From the NCBI RefSeq assembly GCF_019038595.1, contig NZ_JAHOPF010000005.1, positions 248,001-312,000 on the forward strand: a DNA stretch of 64,000 bases, read 5' to 3'. Numbering within the stretch: the first letter of the stretch is position 1; every line of letters starts with the position of its first letter. The translations under genes and the position numbers were made by a program. Shown in pieces: positions 62,379-64,000 of the stretch. The notes under the pieces are model-generated. The model worked only from the letters and a program-made list of their open reading frames with translations. It was not told the origin of the DNA and ran no database searches. Origin of the DNA: Kaistella soli. Its GTDB lineage: Bacteria > Bacteroidota > Bacteroidia > Flavobacteriales > Weeksellaceae.

Positions 62379-62750
62379 ATGGCAGAACATAATGATTTCG
62401 GAAAACTTGCAGAAGATTTGGCGGCTGATTTTTTAGCCTCGAAAAATTACAAAATTTTGGTCAGAAATTTCCGTTATCAGAAAGCCGAAATTGATATTGT
62501 TGCCGAAATTGAAAATACGATTGTCGTAACAGAAGTGAAAGCACGCAGCTATAATACCGTGATTGAGCCGCAGGAAGCGGTGACTAAAAAGAAAATAAAA
62601 TCAATCGTCATGTGTGCCGACTTTTTCATGAAGGAAAACAACATTGATAAGGAAGTCCGCTTTGATATTATCACGGTTCTCCCCGATTCATCCGGCGTTT
62701 TGCAGATCAATCATATTGAAGATGCTTTTCAGAGTTTCGATGCCAACTAA
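62379..62750 (+). CDS. yraN: YraN (UPF0102) family protein
   Basis: 123 residues. N-terminal GKLAEDLAADFLASKNYKILVRNFRYQKAEIDIVAE, then TVVFVEVK-like IVVTEVKARS, the restriction-endonuclease-like fold with E/K of the ExK motif. Family members are nuclease-fold proteins of uncertain role near ribosome or genome-maintenance genes. Three bp after the LD-carboxypeptidase. Confidence 0.92.
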   Translation: MAEHNDFGKLAEDLAADFLASKNYKILVRNFRYQKAEIDIVAEIENTIVVTEVKARSYNTVIEPQEAVTKKKIKSIVMCADFFMKENNIDKEVRFDIITVLPDSSGVLQINHIEDAFQSFDAN

Positions 62751-62776
62751 TAATATTTAAATATCATCAGTAAAAA

Positions 62777-63529
62777 ATGAAAACAGCGCTTATCACCGGA
62801 GCCACTTCCGGAATTGGCAAAGCCACCGCGGAATTATTCGCAAAAAATGGTTTCAGAATTATCATTTGCGGACGCAGAACGGATGTTCTGGAACAGGTGA
62901 AAACAGAACTTTCAGCTATCACTGAAGTTTATTCCTTAGATTTCGACCAAAGAAATTTCAACGAAGTTGAAAATGCTATTGCTTCGCTTCCGGAAAACTG
63001 GAAGAATATAGATGTTTTAATTAACAACGCAGGAAACGCCCACGGTTTGGAACCTCTTTCGGAAGGTAAAATTGAAGACTGGGACGCGATGATGGACGGA
63101 AATGTGAAAGGGCTTCTCTATGTTTCAAAACTCCTCATTCCGGGAATGAAAGAAAGGAATTCCGGACATATCGTGAATATTTCTTCCGTTGCTGCAAGAC
63201 AGACTTACTCAAATGGAGTGGTTTACTGCGCTTCAAAAAAAGCAGTCGATGTTATTTCTGACGGTATGCGGCTTGAGCTTACAGAATTTGGAATTAAAGT
63301 AACCAATATTCAGCCGGGACTGGTGGAAACAGATTTTTCCAAAGTCCGTTTTAAGGGAGACGAAGAAAGAGCCAATACTGTTTATCAGGGTTATAAAGCA
63401 CTGGAACCGGAAGACATTGCAGATGCTATTTACTATTGCGTCAATGCACCAAAACATGTCGCCATTTCAGATTTAACCATCTATCCGAGTGCACAGAGTG
63501 AACCGAGAACGGTGTATAAAAATTTATAA
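62777..63529 (+). CDS. SDR family NAD(P)-dependent oxidoreductase (YdfG-like)
   Basis: 250 residues. NAD(P) loop GATSGIGKATAELF, NNAGNAHGLEPL, catalytic S-Y-K in ISSVAARQTYSNGVVYCASKKAVDV, and GLVETDFSKVRFKGDEERA. It resembles E. coli YdfG/Bacillus YqjQ type 3-hydroxy acid or serine dehydrogenases; substrate not predictable. 26 bp after yraN, probably the same unit. Confidence 0.9.
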   Translation: MKTALITGATSGIGKATAELFAKNGFRIIICGRRTDVLEQVKTELSAITEVYSLDFDQRNFNEVENAIASLPENWKNIDVLINNAGNAHGLEPLSEGKIEDWDAMMDGNVKGLLYVSKLLIPGMKERNSGHIVNISSVAARQTYSNGVVYCASKKAVDVISDGMRLELTEFGIKVTNIQPGLVETDFSKVRFKGDEERANTVYQGYKALEPEDIADAIYYCVNAPKHVAISDLTIYPSAQSEPRTVYKNL

Positions 63530-63568
63530 ATTCAGCTATTTAAGATTAATCAATCATTTTTGATTTGT

Positions 63569-63576
63569 TAAATTTG
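63569..63576 (+). promoter_or_regulatory. -7 promoter element of tsaB
   Basis: TAAATTTG matches TAnnTTTG and ends 4 bp before the ATG at 63581, so the transcript would begin at or near the start codon (leaderless). Confidence 0.5.
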
Positions 63577-63580
63577 CATC

Positions 63581-64000
63581 ATGAAAATTCTCCACATCGA
63601 AACCTCTTCCAAGAACTGTTCTGTTGCCATTTCGGATGGTGAGGAACTTTTATGTTTATGCGAAGAAGTTTCCGAAAATTATAAACAGTCCGAAAGTCTG
63701 CACACTTTTGTTCAATGGGCTTTGGAAGGCGCGAAAATCACTCTGAAAGACCTTGACGCAGTTTCTTTGGGAATGGGTCCCGGCTCTTACACAGGTTTAC
63801 GCATTGGTTCATCTTCAGCAAAAGGGTTCTGTTACGGTCTGAAAATTCCGTTAGTGGCAGTGAATTCTTTAGAAACGATGATTGAGCCGTTTTTAAGCAA
63901 AGATTATGACTTTATCATTCCATTGCTCGATGCAAGGCGGATGGAGGTTTATACGGCTGTTTTTGACGGAAATACCGGCAAAATGCTTACTGAAACCGAC
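63581..64000 (+). CDS. tsaB: tRNA threonylcarbamoyladenosine biosynthesis protein TsaB, 3' end missing
   Basis: The frame is open from the ATG at 63581 to the window edge, 140 residues seen. It begins MKILHIETSSKNCSVAI and has LGMGPGSYTGLRIGSSSAKGF, the TsaB ATPase-fold signatures. TsaB pairs with TsaD and TsaE to add threonylcarbamoyl to A37 of ANN-decoding tRNAs. The rest is outside the window. Confidence 0.95.
   Translation, partial: MKILHIETSSKNCSVAISDGEELLCLCEEVSENYKQSESLHTFVQWALEGAKITLKDLDAVSLGMGPGSYTGLRIGSSSAKGFCYGLKIPLVAVNSLETMIEPFLSKDYDFIIPLLDARRMEVYTAVFDGNTGKMLTETD

Noticed and set aside
1-64000. rRNA, tRNA, CRISPR arrays, insertion sequences or prophage
   Set aside because: None could be supported; no repeated spacer pattern, transposase, integrase or cloverleaf sequence was recognised.

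Overview
The window looks like a chromosomal segment from a flavobacterium, most likely the Chryseobacterium/Kaistella group (Weeksellaceae). The support is a low G+C content with A/T-rich gaps, more than twenty exact copies of the Bacteroidetes -7 promoter element TAnnTTTG close to gene starts, a gldH-type lipoprotein gene of gliding/type IX secretion, a MurF-alanine racemase fusion, TonB-dependent and SusC-like outer membrane genes, and LytTR signalling with 2TM-domain proteins. The genus is inference. Almost all of it is dense housekeeping sequence: 57 protein genes, with no rRNA, tRNA, insertion sequence, prophage or CRISPR array that I could find.

Layout. 1-4.9 kb: SpmAB-like membrane protein (cut by the left edge), TolC-type efflux protein, SprT-like protein, mannose-1-phosphate guanylyltransferase. 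5-7.7 kb (minus): two glycosyltransferases, a SufE protein and a small membrane protein. 7.9-10.4 kb: clpC. 10.5-15.6 kb: a compact damage-response cassette made of a DnaE2-like polymerase, a Y-family polymerase and a divergent HTH-S24 (LexA/UmuD-like) regulator with a palindrome at its own start codon. 15.6-18 kb: TonB-C-like protein, outer membrane protein, tadA, YdeI-like protein. 18-22.7 kb (minus): rplY, prs, and a lipase-like lipoprotein next to a FadL-type porin. 23-30 kb: ricT-gldH-PBP1A, selO, a polytopic membrane protein. 30-34.4 kb: sodC, TonB-dependent receptor, small envelope proteins. 34.7-40.9 kb: mnmA, a LytTR/histidine kinase/2TM signalling operon, the C-terminal processing protease. 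41-47.3 kb: surE, guaC, a GNAT, then fabG, rsmI, a MurC-like ligase and an acidic protein of unknown function. 47.4-55.9 kb: tdk, murF-alr, a patatin/beta-barrel protein, ybeY, mnmG, a methyltransferase. 56-64 kb: pgk, a 716-bp gap, then a plus-strand run rpiB, rnr, LysE-type exporter, LD-carboxypeptidase, yraN, an SDR and the start of tsaB.

Three things stand out beyond the genes. First, two perfect parS sites (TGTTTCACGTGAAACA) bracket mnmG, and the nearby 716-bp gap has one perfect and two near DnaA boxes, so this could be the replication-origin neighbourhood. Second, three GC-rich intergenic elements (about 18.1, 34.6 and 57.9 kb) appear to be one family: their closing helix is GCG/CGC, CCG/CGG and GTG/CAC, which is compensatory change and points to a selected fold. 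Third, the HTH-S24/Y-family polymerase/DnaE2 cassette looks like a self-regulated mutagenesis module without an ImuA partner.

All calls come from reading the sequence and recalled family knowledge; no database search was possible.
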